Source of the DNA: Dyella japonica DSM 16301
GTDB taxonomy: Bacteria; Pseudomonadota; Gammaproteobacteria; Xanthomonadales; Rhodanobacteraceae
NCBI RefSeq assembly: GCF_001010355.1
Contig: NZ_JPLA01000003.1
Span: 1-64,000, forward strand
Length of the DNA stretch: 64,000 bases
Reading direction: 5' to 3'
The translations under genes were made by a program, and so were the position numbers. Positions 1 to 9,628 of this stretch are shown here, in pieces. Positions within the stretch are counted from its first letter, which is position 1, and every line of letters begins with the position of its first letter. The notes under the pieces are model-generated. The model was given only the letters and a program-made list of their open reading frames with translations. It was not told the DNA's origin and made no database searches.

Positions 1-19
1 AACCAAAAGAAAGGGCCCC

Positions 20-165
20 CCGGATGACGCGCCTTCCGGGCCTGCGGCCCTCCAGGTGCGCGGGCGGGTTCCGGGGTTTTTCGACAGGACATCCCTGTCC
101 TGTCGAAAAACTGGCCGCATCCATGCGGCCACCCTTCGGGCTTTCCTCCACCCGCCCGCCGCGTC
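20..165. repeat. Structured intergenic element with nested hairpins
   Basis: This non-coding stretch is full of self-complementary DNA. The centre is a perfect hairpin with 15-base arms at 77-91 and 96-110 (TTTTTCGACAGGACA and its complement, 4-base loop). Outside it, the GCGGGCGGGT near 60-69 can pair with ACCCGCCCGC near 151-160, and GGCCGCAT/ATGCGGCC forms a further small hairpin near 113-129. The layout resembles dispersed non-coding elements I recall from xanthomonad genomes, which are often mis-called as small hypothetical proteins. I infer a repeated element or a terminator-like structure; copy number cannot be judged from one window. Confidence 0.4.
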
Positions 166-234
166 ATACGGGGACCCGGGGATCAAGAGCCACATCAAGG
201 GCCTGGCAACGCCCTGCACCGCTGGGGGCTGTTT

Positions 235-318
235 CTTGTAGGAGGGCACTTGTGCGCGACCAACCAACGGAGCGGCGCGCCCACGCGCTGCGGTCGCGCA
301 CAAGTGCGCTCCTACAAG
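235..318. repeat. REP-type inverted repeat, CTTGTGCG variant
   Basis: Two 27-base arms at 235-261 and 292-318 are complementary with a single mismatch and enclose about 30 bases. The core GCACTTGTGCGCGAC differs from the commoner GCACCCTGTGCGCGAC arm of the other copies in this window, so at least two sub-families coexist. This is a REP/BIME-like hairpin, non-coding. Confidence 0.85.
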
Positions 319-366
319 GGGGCGCGTGCTGTGGGCGCGGATGAAAAATCTCCGGCCGCTCCTTTT

Positions 367-447
367 TGTGGGAGCGCACCCTGTGCGCGACAAACCTACG
401 GAGCGGTACACCCGGCGTGCCGGTCGCGCACAGGGTGCGCTCCCACA
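367..447. repeat. REP-type inverted repeat, CCTGTGCG variant
   Basis: Perfect 25-base arms at 367-391 and 423-447 contain GGGAGCGCACCCTGTGCG and its complement. Related copies occur at 16512-16604, 41533-41618, 43804-43946 and 58706-58780. This copy lies at the 3' side of the efflux operon and could protect or terminate that mRNA. I see nothing else in 448-518. Confidence 0.9.
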
Positions 448-518
448 GACAAGCAAGCGTGCCAACGACTGAAGGGCTAACGCCGGTCCCCAGCGAGGCC
501 TTGAGTTGAAACGTGTCT

Positions 519-1982
519 CTATTGCGACGCAGCTGCCGTCGCCGCCGCCGGCGCATGCGCCAACTCATCGGCGGACCAGCCGCCACCCACATCGCCCATC
601 AACGACACCGCATCCAGGAGCCTCTGCTGCTGCACGCTCAGCGCGTCCTGCTTGGTGCTCAACTCCGTCGTCTGCGCCAAGGCAGCGGTCGTGTAATCCA
701 CGGTGCCAGCCTGATACTCGTTGAACGCAATCTCCGATCCGCGAGTGGCGTCCTTCACGGCAGCGTCGAGCACTTGCGCTTGTTGGGCGAGGATGCGGAT
801 GCCGGAGAGATCGTCTTCCACATTCTGGAAAGCACCCAGCACCGTGCCGCGATAGTTGGCGACAGCGGCTTCGTAATTCGCGCGGGCGGCGGCAACTTCG
901 CCGTGGCGGGCGCCGGCGTCGAAGATCGTCTCGCTGGCGTCAGCGCCCAGCGACCACACATGGTTGGCCACATGCAGCAGACCGGCGAGCGGGGATTGCG
1001 AGAATCCGTCGGCTGCTGAAAGCGAGAGCGACGGGTAGTAGGCAGCAATAGCGACGCCGATGGCCGCATTCTGCGCAGCCATCTGGCGCTCGGCCACGGC
1101 GATATCAGGGCGGCGCTGCAACAGCGTGGTAGGCACGCCAGCGGGTACCTGGGGCAGAGTGGGCAGGGTGGCGTTGTGCGGAACCTCGAGTTCTTCAGGG
1201 TTCTTGCCGACCAGCACGGCGATGGCATGCACGTCTTGCGCACGCGCTACGCCCAACGCGATCAGTTTGGATTGCGCGTTCTCCAGCTGCGTCCGCGCCG
1301 TGATGACATCCGAGGGCGCGATGGTGCCGGCCTTGTCCTGATTGGCTACGACGCGCAAGTACTCCTTGTCCGCGTCGACGGTCTGCTGTAGCAAGTCGAT
1401 GTTGGCGTCGGTGACGCGCAAGTTGATGACCGCCGTGGCGAGTGCGATTTGTTCGGACAAGGTGGCATTGGCGAGGGTTGCCTCGCTCGCCTGCGCAGTG
1501 GCCTTGTTCTCCTCCACGGTGCGGCGAACCTTGCCCCACAAGTCCGGCGCCCAGCTCACATTGCCTTCCAGCGAACCGGACGTGCTCACCGGACTCAGGT
1601 GCTCAACGCCGCTGCCTGCATTGCCGGCAGACGAGCGCTGCTTGCTTGCGCCACCCGTAATGCCGATGGTCGGGAACAGCGCACTGCGCGCCACCTGCAC
1701 CTCGGCGACGGCGGCCTGATAGTTCGCATAGCTCTGCGCCACCGTCTGGTTCGACACCGCCACTTGCGGCTCCAGCTCGTCGAGCAGCGGATCGTTGAAG
1801 GCCTTCCACCAATCGCCCTTGGGCGCGTCGTCTGCAGGCGCGGCGGAGGTCCAACCGGGCATTTCCTTGTACTGCGTCGGTACGTTGACCTGGGGGCGGT
1901 GGTAGTCGGGACCCACCATGCAGCCGCCAAGCAGGGTTGCCAGCGAAACGGCTAGTAGATTGCGGGGAAAGATCTTGTTCAT
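519..1982 (-). CDS. NodT/OprM-family outer membrane efflux lipoprotein
   Basis: This 487-residue outer membrane channel completes a tripartite RND drug-efflux pump. The N-terminus is a lipoprotein signal with lipobox LLGGC (Cys21), followed by the GPDYHRP motif typical of NodT/OprM proteins. The two repeated OEP domains contain the expected long alpha-helical segments, including the RRPDIAVAERQ segment. The start ATG at 1982 overlaps the stop of the upstream mdtC-like gene (ATGA), so it is translationally coupled; a longer open frame upstream is only a shadow of the pump gene. It is the last gene of the mdtA-mdtB-mdtC-OMF operon. Substrates cannot be read from sequence. Confidence 0.93.
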   Translation of the reverse strand: MNKIFPRNLLAVSLATLLGGCMVGPDYHRPQVNVPTQYKEMPGWTSAAPADDAPKGDWWKAFNDPLLDELEPQVAVSNQTVAQSYANYQAAVAEVQVARSALFPTIGITGGASKQRSSAGNAGSGVEHLSPVSTSGSLEGNVSWAPDLWGKVRRTVEENKATAQASEATLANATLSEQIALATAVINLRVTDANIDLLQQTVDADKEYLRVVANQDKAGTIAPSDVITARTQLENAQSKLIALGVARAQDVHAIAVLVGKNPEELEVPHNATLPTLPQVPAGVPTTLLQRRPDIAVAERQMAAQNAAIGVAIAAYYPSLSLSAADGFSQSPLAGLLHVANHVWSLGADASETIFDAGARHGEVAAARANYEAAVANYRGTVLGAFQNVEDDLSGIRILAQQAQVLDAAVKDATRGSEIAFNEYQAGTVDYTTAALAQTTELSTKQDALSVQQQRLLDAVSLMGDVGGGWSADELAHAPAAATAAASQ

Positions 1983-4900
1983 GCGTTTGCGTCCGATCGG
2001 TTCCACGGCAGGCTCTCGGACCAACGCGCCAGGCGTGCGCGCAACCGGTCGAGGTACAAGTAGATCACTGGGGTGGTGTACAAGGTGAACACCTGGCTGA
2101 AGATCAGGCCGCCCATCACGGTGATGCCCAGCGGCTGGCGCAGCGACGCGCCCTGGCCGATGCCGATGGCCAGCGGCACCGCGCCCAGCACGGCTGCCGC
2201 GGTGGTCATCATGATGGGGCGCAGTCGCACCACGGCGGCGTCGTGGATCGCCTTGCGCGGCTCCAGACCCTCGTCGCGCTGCAGATGGATGGCCACGTCG
2301 ATCATCATGATCGCGTTCTTCTTCACGATGCCGATCAGCAGGATGATGCCGATCATCGCGATCACCGAGAACGGTGTGCCAAAGATCAGCAAGGCCAGCG
2401 TCGCGCCGATGCCCGCCGAGGGCAGGGTGGAGAGAATCGTGATCGGATGGACGGTGTTCTCGTAGAGGATGCCCAGCACGATGTAGACCGCCGCGAGCGC
2501 CGCGAGTATCAGCAACGGCATGGTGCCCATGGACTGCGCGTACACCTGCGCCGCACCGGCGGTCGCACCATGGATGGAAGCCGGCATGCCCAGCACCTGC
2601 GCCGCTTCGCTGATGGCGGCCAGGCCGTCGCTGAGCGAGCCGCCCGGCGGGAGGTTGAACGAGATGGTGCCGGCCACCAGTCCACCCTGATGATTCACTT
2701 GGGTGGCCGTGTGATTGCTCACATACGAAGCCAGCGCGGGGAACGGCACCAGCGTTTCCGCCGAGGTGCTGTCGGCACTGCCACTGGAGCTGCCGCCCTT
2801 GGCATTGGCGATGGCGTTGGTGAGCTGGTTGGCTTCGGCGTCGCTGTTGCGGGAGTTGGTGCTGGACGTCGTGGTGCTGGTGGTGCTGGCGGTGACGCCG
2901 CTCACGATGGATCTGGACATCTGCGTCTGCTGCGTGCCCGACGCATTGCCTGCTGCGGTGCTGAAGCGGATGCGGTTGATCGTCTGCGGGTATTGCCAGT
3001 ACTTGGGCGCCACTTCCATCACCACGAAGTACTGGTTCAGCTCGTTGTAGATGGTCGATACCGTGCGCTGGCCGAAGGCGTCGTAGAGCACGCTGTCGAT
3101 CTGGTTGGGCGCGAAGCCGTAGCGCGCCGAGGTGGCGCGGTCGATGTTCACATACAGCTGCAAGCCGTTCTGCTGCAGATCGGAATTCACGTCGGTGATG
3201 CGGTCGTGGTACTTGCCCAGCGCCGTCACCAGGCGTGGCACCCAGGTGTACAAGGCCTCCGGATCGTCGCTGGTCAGCGTGTACTGATATTCGGAGGCCG
3301 ATTGCCGCCCGCCGATACGCAGGTCCTGCGCGGCCTGCAAGAACAGCTTCGCGCCCGACACCGCGTTGAGCTTGGGACGCAGGCGATCCACCACCTGCGC
3401 GGCGGAAATCTTGCGCTCGGCCAGCGGCTTCAATTCGATGAACACGTTCGCTGTGTTGAGCGCGCGACCACCGGTGAAGCCGGCCACCGAGGCGACTGCC
3501 GGATCCTTCTGCACGATGGCCTGCAATTGCGCGAGCTTCTTCTGCATCGCCTGGAAGGAGATGCTCTGGTCGGCAATGATCTGCCCGTTGAGGATGCCGT
3601 TGTCCTGTTCGGGGAAGAACGTCGAGGGCACCAGCCGGATCAGCACCACGTTGAGCACGATCAGGCCGATCAGGGTGAGCATCACCGCGAGCGCGTGATC
3701 GAGCACCACGGTGAGCGAGCGCGCATAGGCCTGGCGGAAACGCTCGAACTGGCGCTCGTACCAAACGGCCCAGCGCGCCTTGGAATGCAGGGACTTGCGG
3801 CTGATGACGAAGGCGGCCATCGCCGGCGTCACGGTGAGCGAGATCACCAGCGAAAACAGGATGGCGATCGACAGCGTCACCGCGAACTCGTGGAACAGCA
3901 GGCCCACGATGCCCGGCATCAGCAGGATCGGCAGGAACACGGCGATCAGCGAGAGGCTCATCGAAATCACCGTGAAACTCACTTCCGCGCTGCCGACCAT
4001 CGCAGCCTCGCGCACGTCCATGCCGGCTTCGACGTGGCGCACGATGTTCTCCAGCACCACCACCGCATCGTCCACCACGAAGCCGGTGCCGATGGTCAAG
4101 GCCATCAGCGAGAGGTTGTCGATGCTGTAGCCCAGCAGGTACATCGGCCCGAACGTGCCGACGATCGACAGCGGCAAGGCCACCGCGGGCACCAGCACGG
4201 CGCGCGGCGATTGCAGGAAGATATAGACCACGCCGATCACCAGCAGCACGGCCATGAACAGCGTTCGTTCGGTGTCGTTCACCGCCGCGTTCACCGACTG
4301 CGAACGATCCACCGCCACGCCGACGTGGACGTTATGCGGCAGGGTGGCTTCGATCGACGGCAGCGACTTGCGGATCTGCGCCACCGTCTTGACGATATTG
4401 CTGCCCGGCAACGGATACACGATCACCAGCACCGCGTCCTGGCCGTTGTAGAGGCCGGCGTTGCGCAGGTTTTCCGCTGAATCGAGCACCTGCGCCACGT
4501 CGCGCAGCTGCACCGGCGAGCCATTGCGGTAGGCGACGATGAGGTCGCGATACGGCGCGGCCTTGTTGATCTGATCATTGGACAGCACTTCGAAACGCTG
4601 GCCGTTCTGGTCGATATGACCTTTGACGCTGTCAGCATTCGCCGCGCTGATTGCGGCGCGCACATCCTCCAGCCCGATGCCGTAGCTGTTGAGCTGATCC
4701 GGTTCCAACTCCACGCGCACCGAGGGCAGCGCGCTGCCACCCAGGGTGATCTGGCCCACGCCATCCACCTGCGAAAGCTGCTGCTGGATTACCGAATCGG
4801 CCGAGTCGTATAGCTGCGCGCGGGTCAGGGTCTTGGAAGTGAGCGCGAGCACCATGATGGGCGAGTCGGCGGGGTTGAACTCGCGGTAAGTGGGATTGTT

Positions 4901-5272
4901 GCGCAGCGTGGTCGGCAGATCGGCGCGGGCCGCCTGGATCGCCGCCTGCACGTCGCGCGCCGCACCGTTGATGTCGCGATTGAGGCCGAACTGGATGACG
5001 ATCTGCGCCGAGCCGACGGTGCTGGTGGAAGTGAGTTCGGTGACGTCGGCAATCGTGCCCAGGCGGCGTTCCAGCGGCTCGGCCACGGTCGCGGCCATGA
5101 TGCTGGGACTGGCGCCCGCCATGCTCGCCTGCACCACCACCACCGGGAAGGTGATATTCGGCAGCGGCGCCACCGGCAGGTGGAAATACGCCAGCATGCC
5201 CGACAGCAGGATCGCCACGGCCAGCAGCGTGGTCGCCACTGGCCGCTTGATGAAGACGCCAGGGATGTTCAC
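1979..5272 (-). CDS. mdtC: RND efflux pump permease, MdtC-like
   Basis: This 1,097-residue inner-membrane proton/drug antiporter is of the HAE-1 RND type. It starts with the usual amphipathic segment and TM1 (MNIPGVFIKRPVATTLL). TM4 carries the paired proton-relay aspartates in FVVDDAVVVLEN near residue 400. It is about 70 residues longer than E. coli MdtC. The extra length is a Ser/Thr/Asn-rich, low-complexity insert at roughly residues 780-845 (DNA about 2755-2925) in the second periplasmic loop, next to the docking/porter region. ATGA overlaps link it to both neighbours. MdtB and MdtC form a heterotrimer in Enterobacteria, so the same is inferred here. Confidence 0.93.
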   Translation of the reverse strand: MNIPGVFIKRPVATTLLAVAILLSGMLAYFHLPVAPLPNITFPVVVVQASMAGASPSIMAATVAEPLERRLGTIADVTELTSTSTVGSAQIVIQFGLNRDINGAARDVQAAIQAARADLPTTLRNNPTYREFNPADSPIMVLALTSKTLTRAQLYDSADSVIQQQLSQVDGVGQITLGGSALPSVRVELEPDQLNSYGIGLEDVRAAISAANADSVKGHIDQNGQRFEVLSNDQINKAAPYRDLIVAYRNGSPVQLRDVAQVLDSAENLRNAGLYNGQDAVLVIVYPLPGSNIVKTVAQIRKSLPSIEATLPHNVHVGVAVDRSQSVNAAVNDTERTLFMAVLLVIGVVYIFLQSPRAVLVPAVALPLSIVGTFGPMYLLGYSIDNLSLMALTIGTGFVVDDAVVVLENIVRHVEAGMDVREAAMVGSAEVSFTVISMSLSLIAVFLPILLMPGIVGLLFHEFAVTLSIAILFSLVISLTVTPAMAAFVISRKSLHSKARWAVWYERQFERFRQAYARSLTVVLDHALAVMLTLIGLIVLNVVLIRLVPSTFFPEQDNGILNGQIIADQSISFQAMQKKLAQLQAIVQKDPAVASVAGFTGGRALNTANVFIELKPLAERKISAAQVVDRLRPKLNAVSGAKLFLQAAQDLRIGGRQSASEYQYTLTSDDPEALYTWVPRLVTALGKYHDRITDVNSDLQQNGLQLYVNIDRATSARYGFAPNQIDSVLYDAFGQRTVSTIYNELNQYFVVMEVAPKYWQYPQTINRIRFSTAAGNASGTQQTQMSRSIVSGVTASTTSTTTSSTNSRNSDAEANQLTNAIANAKGGSSSGSADSTSAETLVPFPALASYVSNHTATQVNHQGGLVAGTISFNLPPGGSLSDGLAAISEAAQVLGMPASIHGATAGAAQVYAQSMGTMPLLILAALAAVYIVLGILYENTVHPITILSTLPSAGIGATLALLIFGTPFSVIAMIGIILLIGIVKKNAIMMIDVAIHLQRDEGLEPRKAIHDAAVVRLRPIMMTTAAAVLGAVPLAIGIGQGASLRQPLGITVMGGLIFSQVFTLYTTPVIYLYLDRLRARLARWSESLPWNRSDANA

Positions 5273-8200
5273 GCGCCTTCCCCAGCCGCCTCTTCAGGCA
5301 GGCTCTGGCGGCGGAAACGCTGGGCGAGCCGGTCGAAATACAGATAGATCACCGGCGTGGTGAACAGCGTCAGCAACTGGCTGAGCAGCAGGCCGCCGAT
5401 GATGGCCAGACCCAGCGGACGACGCAGCTCCGAACCCGTGCCCGAACCCAGCAGCATCGGCAAGGCGCCGAGCATCGCCGCGAGCGTGGTCATCAGGATC
5501 GGGCGGAAGCGCAGCAGCGAGGCCTCGAAGATAGCCTCCTCAGCCGGCTTGCCGTGTTCGCGTTCGGCTTCGAGCGCGAAGTCCACGATCATGATCGCGT
5601 TCTTCTTCACGATGCCGATCAGCAGCACGATGCCGATGATGCCGATCACGTCCAGGTCGCTGCCGGCGATCATCAGGGCCACCAGCGCCCCGATGCCGGC
5701 CGAGGGCAGGGTGGAGAGAATCGTCACCGGATGGATGAAGCTCTCGTACAGCACGCCCAGCACGATATACACGGCGATCAGGGCGGCAATCAGCAGGTAG
5801 ACCTCGCTGGACAGCGAGTCCTGGAACGCCTGCGCTGCGCCCTGGAAGGTCGAGGTGATCGAGGTCGGCAGATGCACCGCCGCCTCGGCATCGTTCACTT
5901 CCTTCACGGCCTTGCTCAGCGAGGCGTCCTTGGCCAGGTTGAACGACACGGTGACGGCCGGGAACTGCGAGAGATGGCTGATCACCAGCGGCGACTTGGT
6001 GATCTTGATGGTGGCGATGCCCTTGAGCGGCACCTGGCCGCTGCTGGCCGTCTGGCTGGGCAGATACAGATCGCCCAGCGATTCCACCGTCGGAATGCTC
6101 TCCGGCTTGGCCACCAGGATCACGCGGTACTGGCTGGCCTGTTCGAAGATGGTGGAGACGATGCGCTGGCCCAGCGCATCGTAGAGCGCGTTGTCGATGG
6201 TGGCGGCCGTGATGCCGTAGCGCGCCGCCAGCTGGCGGTTCACTTCGACATTGACGGCCAGGCCGTCGTTGTTGAGATCGCTGGTGACGTCGGTGATCGA
6301 CTTGATGGCCTTCAGCCGCGTGATCAACTCGGGCACATATTGCTGGAAGGCCTGCTGGTTCGGCCCGCGCAACACGAACTGGTACTGGTTCGGCGAGATG
6401 GTGGTGTCCAGCGTCAGGTCCTGCTCGGGCTGCATGTACAACTTGATGCCCGGGATGCTGGTCACCTCCTGCTGGATGCGACGCGAAATCTCCTCGGCAG
6501 TGGACGAACGGTCGTCGCGCGGCTTGAGGTTGATCAGGAAGCGGCCGTTGTTGAGCGTGGTATTGGTGCCGTCGATGCCCACGTACGAGGTGAGGCTGGC
6601 CACGTCCTCGTCCTTGAGGATGGCATCGGCCAACTGCTTCTGACGATCGACCATCACGCCATAGGAGACGGAGTTGTCCGCCACGCTGATGCCTTGCAGC
6701 ACGCCCACGTCCTGCACCGGGAACAGGCCCTTGGGGATGATGATGTAGAGCACGAAGGTGAGCGCGAGCGTGGCCAGGAAGGTCAGCAGCGTCGCCGTCT
6801 GATGCGCCATCACGAAGTGCAGGCCGCGCTTGTACGCCGCCAGCGTCTTGTCGAACAAACCCTCGCTGATGCGTTCGAAGCGGCTGGGGTGGCGATCGGC
6901 CTGCGCCTTGAGGATGCGCGCGCACAGCATCGGCACCAGGGTCAGCGACACCACCGCCGACAGCACGATGGTCACCGCCAGCGTCACCGCGAATTCGCTG
7001 AACAAGCGGCCGATCACGCCGCCCATGAACAGCAGCGGGATCAGCACCGCAATCAGCGACACCGTCAGCGAGAGAATGGTGAAGCCGATCTGGCCGGCGC
7101 CTTCGAGCGCAGCCTCCAACGGCGTCTTGCCTTCTTCCAGATAGCGCACGATGTTCTCGATCATCACGATCGAGTCGTCCACCACGAAACCGGTGGCGAT
7201 GATCAAGGCCATCAGCGACAGGTTGTCGATGGAGTAGTTGAGCTCGTACATCAGCGCCAGCGTGCCGATCAGCGACACCGGCACCGAGATGCTGGGAATG
7301 ATGGTCGCCGGCAGATTGCGCAGAAACACGAAGATCACCAGCACGACCAGGATCACCGCCAGGACCAGCTCGAACGCCGCGTCGTTGACCGAGGAGCGGA
7401 TCACCCCGGTGCTGTCGGTGACCACTTCCACCTTCATGCCCGCGGGCAGGGTGGATTCCAGCTGCGGCAGCTGTTTCATGATCTGGTTGACGGTGGCGAT
7501 CACGTTGGCGCCGGGCTGGCGCTGCACGTTGAGCACGATCGCCTGCGTCTTGTTGAACCACGCGCCTTGTTCGGTGTTCTGCGCGGCCTGCGTGACGCGG
7601 GCCACGTCGCGCAGATAGACCGGTGCCGAGTTCTGGTACGAGATGACGGTGTCGAGATAATCCTGCGGATTCTGGATCTGGTCGTTGCCGTTGATCGTGT
7701 AGTCGAGATCGGGGCCGTCGAAGTTGCCCTTGGGCTGGCTCACGTTGACGTTGGCGATCAGCGAGCGCAGGTCGTCGATATTGAGGCCGTAGCCGGCCAG
7801 TTTCTTGGGATCGGCCTCGATGCGGATGGCCGGCACGTTGCCGCCGGCCGGCGTCACCAGGCCCACGCCCGGCACCTGCGAAATCTTCGCACCCAGGCGG
7901 TTGTTCGCCACGTCCTGCAGCTGCGGCAGCGACATGGAGTTGGAGGTGACGGCCAAGGTGAGAATCGGACGATCCGCCGGATTCACCTTGGCATAGGTCG
8001 GCGGCGCCGGCAGACCGGACGGCAGCAGGCTGTTGGCCGCGTTGATCGCCTCCTGCACATTCTGCTCGGCCACGTCGAGATTGAGCGACAGGTCGAACTG
8101 CAGCGTGATGATCGACGCACCCGCCGAACTATTGGACGTCATCTGCTGCAGGCCGGGGATTTCACCCAGCTGCACTTCCAGTGGCGCCGTCACTGTCGTC

Positions 8201-8379
8201 GCCATCACCGACGGGCTGGCGCCTGGATAGAACGTCTGCACCTGGATCGTCGGGTAGTCGACGTTGGGCAGGGATGACACCGGCAGGAACTTCATCGCCA
8301 CGAGGCCCACCATCACGAGGGCAATCATCAGCAGCGAGGTGGCTACCGGCCTGAGGATAAACAGGCGGGAAATATTCAT
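5269..8379 (-). CDS. mdtB: RND efflux pump permease, MdtB-like
   Basis: This second RND permease has 1,036 residues, the normal length for MdtB/AcrB-type proteins. It opens with MNISRLFILRPVATSLL and has the TM4 proton-relay pair in FVVDDSIVMIEN near residue 400. The periplasmic porter and docking segments appear intact and there is no Ser-rich insert, unlike its partner. It overlaps the next pump gene by four bases (ATGA) and begins 19 bases after the adaptor gene. Having two different RND subunits in one operon is the MdtBC arrangement, which implies a mixed trimer. Known MdtABC substrates include novobiocin and bile salts, but specificity here is inference. Confidence 0.94.
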   Translation of the reverse strand: MNISRLFILRPVATSLLMIALVMVGLVAMKFLPVSSLPNVDYPTIQVQTFYPGASPSVMATTVTAPLEVQLGEIPGLQQMTSNSSAGASIITLQFDLSLNLDVAEQNVQEAINAANSLLPSGLPAPPTYAKVNPADRPILTLAVTSNSMSLPQLQDVANNRLGAKISQVPGVGLVTPAGGNVPAIRIEADPKKLAGYGLNIDDLRSLIANVNVSQPKGNFDGPDLDYTINGNDQIQNPQDYLDTVISYQNSAPVYLRDVARVTQAAQNTEQGAWFNKTQAIVLNVQRQPGANVIATVNQIMKQLPQLESTLPAGMKVEVVTDSTGVIRSSVNDAAFELVLAVILVVLVIFVFLRNLPATIIPSISVPVSLIGTLALMYELNYSIDNLSLMALIIATGFVVDDSIVMIENIVRYLEEGKTPLEAALEGAGQIGFTILSLTVSLIAVLIPLLFMGGVIGRLFSEFAVTLAVTIVLSAVVSLTLVPMLCARILKAQADRHPSRFERISEGLFDKTLAAYKRGLHFVMAHQTATLLTFLATLALTFVLYIIIPKGLFPVQDVGVLQGISVADNSVSYGVMVDRQKQLADAILKDEDVASLTSYVGIDGTNTTLNNGRFLINLKPRDDRSSTAEEISRRIQQEVTSIPGIKLYMQPEQDLTLDTTISPNQYQFVLRGPNQQAFQQYVPELITRLKAIKSITDVTSDLNNDGLAVNVEVNRQLAARYGITAATIDNALYDALGQRIVSTIFEQASQYRVILVAKPESIPTVESLGDLYLPSQTASSGQVPLKGIATIKITKSPLVISHLSQFPAVTVSFNLAKDASLSKAVKEVNDAEAAVHLPTSITSTFQGAAQAFQDSLSSEVYLLIAALIAVYIVLGVLYESFIHPVTILSTLPSAGIGALVALMIAGSDLDVIGIIGIVLLIGIVKKNAIMIVDFALEAEREHGKPAEEAIFEASLLRFRPILMTTLAAMLGALPMLLGSGTGSELRRPLGLAIIGGLLLSQLLTLFTTPVIYLYFDRLAQRFRRQSLPEEAAGEGA

Positions 8380-8398
8380 TGGATCTTGCGCCTGCGAC

Positions 8399-9628
8399 TC
8401 ACGACGATGCGCTGGCGGCGTGCGAGCGCTTGCCAGTGTGCGTCGCGGCAGGCGTGCCTGCGCTGCTGGCGCCGGCCGGATGCGGCTGCGCGATGCGGAT
8501 CTTCGCGCCGTCGCTCAGGCGGTCCATGCCGTCGGTCACCACCTGCTGGCCGGCGGCAAGACCGGCCAGGATGGCAGTGGACTTGCCGTCGCTGGGGCCG
8601 GGCGTCACCTTGTGCACCGACACCGTCTGGTCCGCATTGACCAAGTACACGTAATCGCCTGGCGCACCGCTCTGCACCGCCGAGGTGGGCACCAGCACGG
8701 CCTTCTGCAGCGTGTCCACCAGCATCTGCACATTGACGAATTCGTTCGGGAACAGCGCTTCGTCGTCGTTGGCGAAGGTGGCGCGCAGCGTGACCGTGCC
8801 GGTGCTGGTGGCCATCTGGTTGCTCAGTGCGTACAGCGTGCCGCTGGCGACCTGCTTGCTGTTGTCGCTGCTATAGGCGGTGACCGGCAGCTTGGCGCCG
8901 CCGTTCACGCGTTGCAGCACCTTGCCCAGCGAATTCTGCGGCACGGTGAACTGCACCGTGGTCGGCTTCATCTGCGTGATGGTGACGATGCCCGGCGAGG
9001 TGGACTGCGTGACGTAGTTGCCCGGGTCGACCAGGCGCAGGCCGACGCGGCCGGCCACCGGCGCGGTGATATGGCAATAGGCGATGTCCAGCTCATCCTG
9101 CGCGATGGCGGCCTTGTCCGCCTTCACCGCCGCTTCGTTCTGCGCCACCGTGAATTTCTGATCGGCGTAGGTCTGCTCGGCGATCGACTTCTGCTCATGC
9201 AGCTGGGTGAAGCGGACCAGGTCGGCGCGTGCCTGATCGAGCGTGGCCTGATCCTTGGCCAGTTGCGCTTCGGCTTGCTGCTTGTTGATCTCGTACTGGC
9301 GCTGGTCGATCTGCGCGAGGAACTGGCCCTTCTCGACATCCTGGCCTTCCTGGTAGCCGACGCCGGTCAGGTAACCGCTCAGTTGCGGCAGCACATTGAC
9401 CGTCGCCACCGGCGTGACCGTGCCCAGCGCGGTGAGCACTTCGGGCATATCGCCGAGCGTGGCGGTGGCGGCACTCACCACTTGGGCTGGCTGACCCGTT
9501 TTGGCTTTTTGCCCGGTGAGGATGTGGACCACGATCAGCACCAGCAGCAGCGCGATGATCACGGCCGCGATCAGTACGCCACGCTTCCTACGAGGGTGCC
9601 CGGATGTTTGGGCCGTGTCGGCGCTCAT
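8399..9628 (-). CDS. mdtA: Periplasmic adaptor (membrane fusion) subunit, MdtA-like
   Basis: This 409-residue HlyD/AcrA-family adaptor bridges the RND pump and the outer membrane channel. Residues about 17-38 form a single N-terminal membrane anchor. The halves of the lipoyl/barrel-sandwich domain flank a helical hairpin (about residues 100-170, rich in Ala/Gln/Asp heptads). A beta-barrel and membrane-proximal domain follow. The C-terminus is a low-complexity Ala/Ser/His tail. A GGGAG ribosome site lies just before the ATG. As first gene of the operon it should carry the promoter in 9629-9935. No regulator is adjacent; MdtABC is often under a BaeSR-type system, which is not seen here. Confidence 0.93.
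   Translation of the reverse strand: MSADTAQTSGHPRRKRGVLIAAVIIALLLVLIVVHILTGQKAKTGQPAQVVSAATATLGDMPEVLTALGTVTPVATVNVLPQLSGYLTGVGYQEGQDVEKGQFLAQIDQRQYEINKQQAEAQLAKDQATLDQARADLVRFTQLHEQKSIAEQTYADQKFTVAQNEAAVKADKAAIAQDELDIAYCHITAPVAGRVGLRLVDPGNYVTQSTSPGIVTITQMKPTTVQFTVPQNSLGKVLQRVNGGAKLPVTAYSSDNSKQVASGTLYALSNQMATSTGTVTLRATFANDDEALFPNEFVNVQMLVDTLQKAVLVPTSAVQSGAPGDYVYLVNADQTVSVHKVTPGPSDGKSTAILAGLAAGQQVVTDGMDRLSDGAKIRIAQPHPAGASSAGTPAATHTGKRSHAASASS

Noticed and set aside
235-447. Possible CRISPR array
   Set aside because: The repeats are paired inverted arms with irregular spacing, not evenly spaced direct repeats, and no cas gene is present.
24-592. Small open frames across the left-edge repeats
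   Set aside because: They are translations of inverted-repeat DNA and show no protein-like composition.
1937-8277. Very long plus-strand open frames (847 and 907 codons) opposite the mdtC- and mdtB-like genes
   Set aside because: They are His/Arg/Gln/Asp-rich with no recognisable domain and mirror the codon pattern of the minus-strand pump genes; typical antisense shadows in high-GC DNA.
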